Below are positions 62,793 through 64,000 of a DNA stretch of 64,000 nt, in pieces (the stretch's first letter is position 1; every line of letters starts with the position of its first letter). The notes below the pieces were generated by a model. The model saw only the letters and a program-made list of their open reading frames with translations. It was not told the origin of the DNA and made no database searches. The stretch is taken from assembly GCA_014773175.1 (NCBI GenBank), contig VXCM01000293.1, forward strand, positions 216,518-280,517, in the 5' to 3' direction. Source of the DNA: Lucifuga dentata. Its lineage: Eukaryota; Chordata; Actinopteri; Ophidiiformes; Bythitidae. Both the position numbers and the translations under genes were made by a program.

Positions 62793-63854
62793 TCGAACTT
62801 TATCCACTTTTTTAAAAATTTCAAAAACAAATGCTGTAAAAATTAGGTGTCCACACCTGTTGTTTTGATGATCACACTAAGTAGAAATTATTGATTACCA
62901 CTTTGCAAAGCATATCACGTGTTTTTAGAATGCACGCTTCTGTTTCATTACTTCCACTCATTTCACCACAATATGAACACTTAGATCATAATGCTAATCC
63001 TTTACAACAAACATTTAGCGGCCTTTATTTTACATTATTGTGTGGTACTGCTGTTGAAAGCAGGGTCTGAGTTGAAAACTCATTTAATGTGCTTTGGTTG
63101 GTGCATTCAGGGACATTAACTTTAGCTATTTTGATGGGAAATAACTCCAGAAGACAAACAATAAGCAAACATCAATGCTATGAAATAATATGAAATTGGT
63201 CTTTTTTTGGCGGGAGTTTCAAAGTTACTTTTCAGCATCTGTCCCTAAAATAGTGGATGCTGGAGTGAGGACGGTTTTCAAATCAGTTCCTGCTTTAAAC
63301 TGCCTTAGCACACGACAAATGAAGTAACTTAGAATAAAGGAAACAAAATTTGGAATTGTGTTTGTCTCTATATGCTGAATTTTTTATGGTGTACAACAGG
63401 CAAAGGATCATTCTAAAATCTGACCTGAAAAATCCAAAACCACCAGTGTGTAGTCTGTAAATTTCACATTTTCACAGCGACTAACGTGAACATTCATCCA
63501 TTAGAAACAAGCTTTGAATCATAATCGCGTTGTTTTAAGTTTTAGACATGCAACTAGAATGAGAAATTACCCAGTGGATCCTCTTCACCGCATCAAATCT
63601 CCATCTTAACAAATCATTTCTGGGTCCTAAAACTCCTAATTTTCTTTAAACAAGTGAAAAAAGCTACCAGTGTGGTGACTTTATTTTAACCCGTTTACAA
63701 TATAAATGAACTTTTGAGAATTTTCGCAAAATAAGGCAAAATAAGGCAGGCACGCTTAACTGTAGGAAGTTGATGAGATAGGATGGGAGATTTTCTGCTG
63801 TGCTCCTTGTATGCAGTAAGTTCATCTCCTTCCTGAGCGCCGCCCTGCTGGCGC

Positions 63855-64000
63855 TTAATGGCTCTGCAACCCCTCTGGCTCCTCTGCAATGGTGCGGTAC
63901 AGCTGCGGTTGGCTCTGGGCCAGAGGAGAGTCTGTTTGGCCGAACAGGGTCGGTCGGTTCTTTATGGGTCGTCTCAGCAGGAACTTTCCAGATGTGACCA
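63855..64000 (-). CDS. candidate terminal coding exon of unidentified gene (open at window edge)
   Basis: On the minus strand an open frame enters from the window edge and ends at TAA (63857-63855). Its 48 codons include GKFLLRRPIKNRPTLFGQ and PQLYRTIAEEPEGLQSH before the stop. It is GC-richer than the AT-rich 8 kb to its left, and its hydrophilic, low-repeat sequence looks protein-like. I do not recognise the family. Other frames across the same bases are also open, so this is a weak call. Confidence 0.25.
   Translation of the reverse strand, partial: VTSGKFLLRRPIKNRPTLFGQTDSPLAQSQPQLYRTIAEEPEGLQSH

Larger units (their letters stand above)
60014..63854. other. intergenic, right part
   Basis: Holds GA (60116-60140), TCCA/TCCG (62087-62152) and GT (62765-62792) arrays, a perfect 17-bp hairpin (61597-61637), a CTCF-like motif (62486) and a T-run with N (60984). 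Confidence 0.5.

Overview
This is a teleost fish genomic window. The reasons are spliced genes with GT-AG introns, very abundant CA/GT microsatellites, fish-type transposon families (an RTE-like LINE, a GIY-YIG retroelement, a tRNA-derived SINE, hAT and TTAA-flanked MITEs), and proteins that read as fish versions of vertebrate families. The species cannot be named from sequence alone. The assembly has many isolated N's, and at least eight are flanked by exact 56-67 bp duplications. These look like unmerged contig ends; two fall inside coding exons.

Layout. 1-15 kb: no gene found. It holds a hAT-like MITE, copies of a TTAA-flanked palindromic-ended MITE, other repeat remnants and simple repeats. 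15-38 kb: smad2 on the minus strand. The stop codon is at 20265, ten coding exons run up to the ATG at 35203, and a predicted non-coding first exon and promoter lie near 37.81-37.93 kb. The spliced protein is 474 residues and ends in the SSMS phosphorylation tail. About 5 kb below the stop is probably its AT-rich 3'UTR and flank. Its introns carry a decayed hAT/ZBED copy, a SINE, three MITE copies and a 1.3-kb palindromic element. 38-41 kb: a MITE split by a GIY-YIG retroelement fragment that has 80-bp inverted repeats.

41.1-42.5 kb: a plus-strand GT31 beta-1,3-N-acetylglucosaminyltransferase (B3GNT2-like) with its coding region in one exon, head-to-head with smad2. It is followed by a 5'-truncated RTE-like LINE with a perfect 14-bp target-site duplication. 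46.2-46.7 kb: an intronless hsp30-type small heat shock gene with textbook heat-shock elements and a TATA box. 48.4-54.7 kb: a three-exon stbd1-like gene (membrane anchor, very long acidic repeat-bearing linker, C-terminal CBM20 starch/glycogen-binding domain). 55-64 kb: mostly intergenic with repeat remnants, and a possible coding exon of an unidentified gene entering from the right edge on the minus strand.

The genes do not form a pathway: smad2 is TGF-beta/Activin/Nodal signalling, B3GNT is Golgi glycan extension, hsp30 is stress chaperoning and stbd1 is glycogen/ER tethering. The most unusual items are the greatly expanded Stbd1 linker with degenerate repeats of about 50 residues, the dispersed TTAA MITE family with one nested insertion, and the 1.3-kb intronic palindrome. 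I did not see an obviously new multi-gene system.
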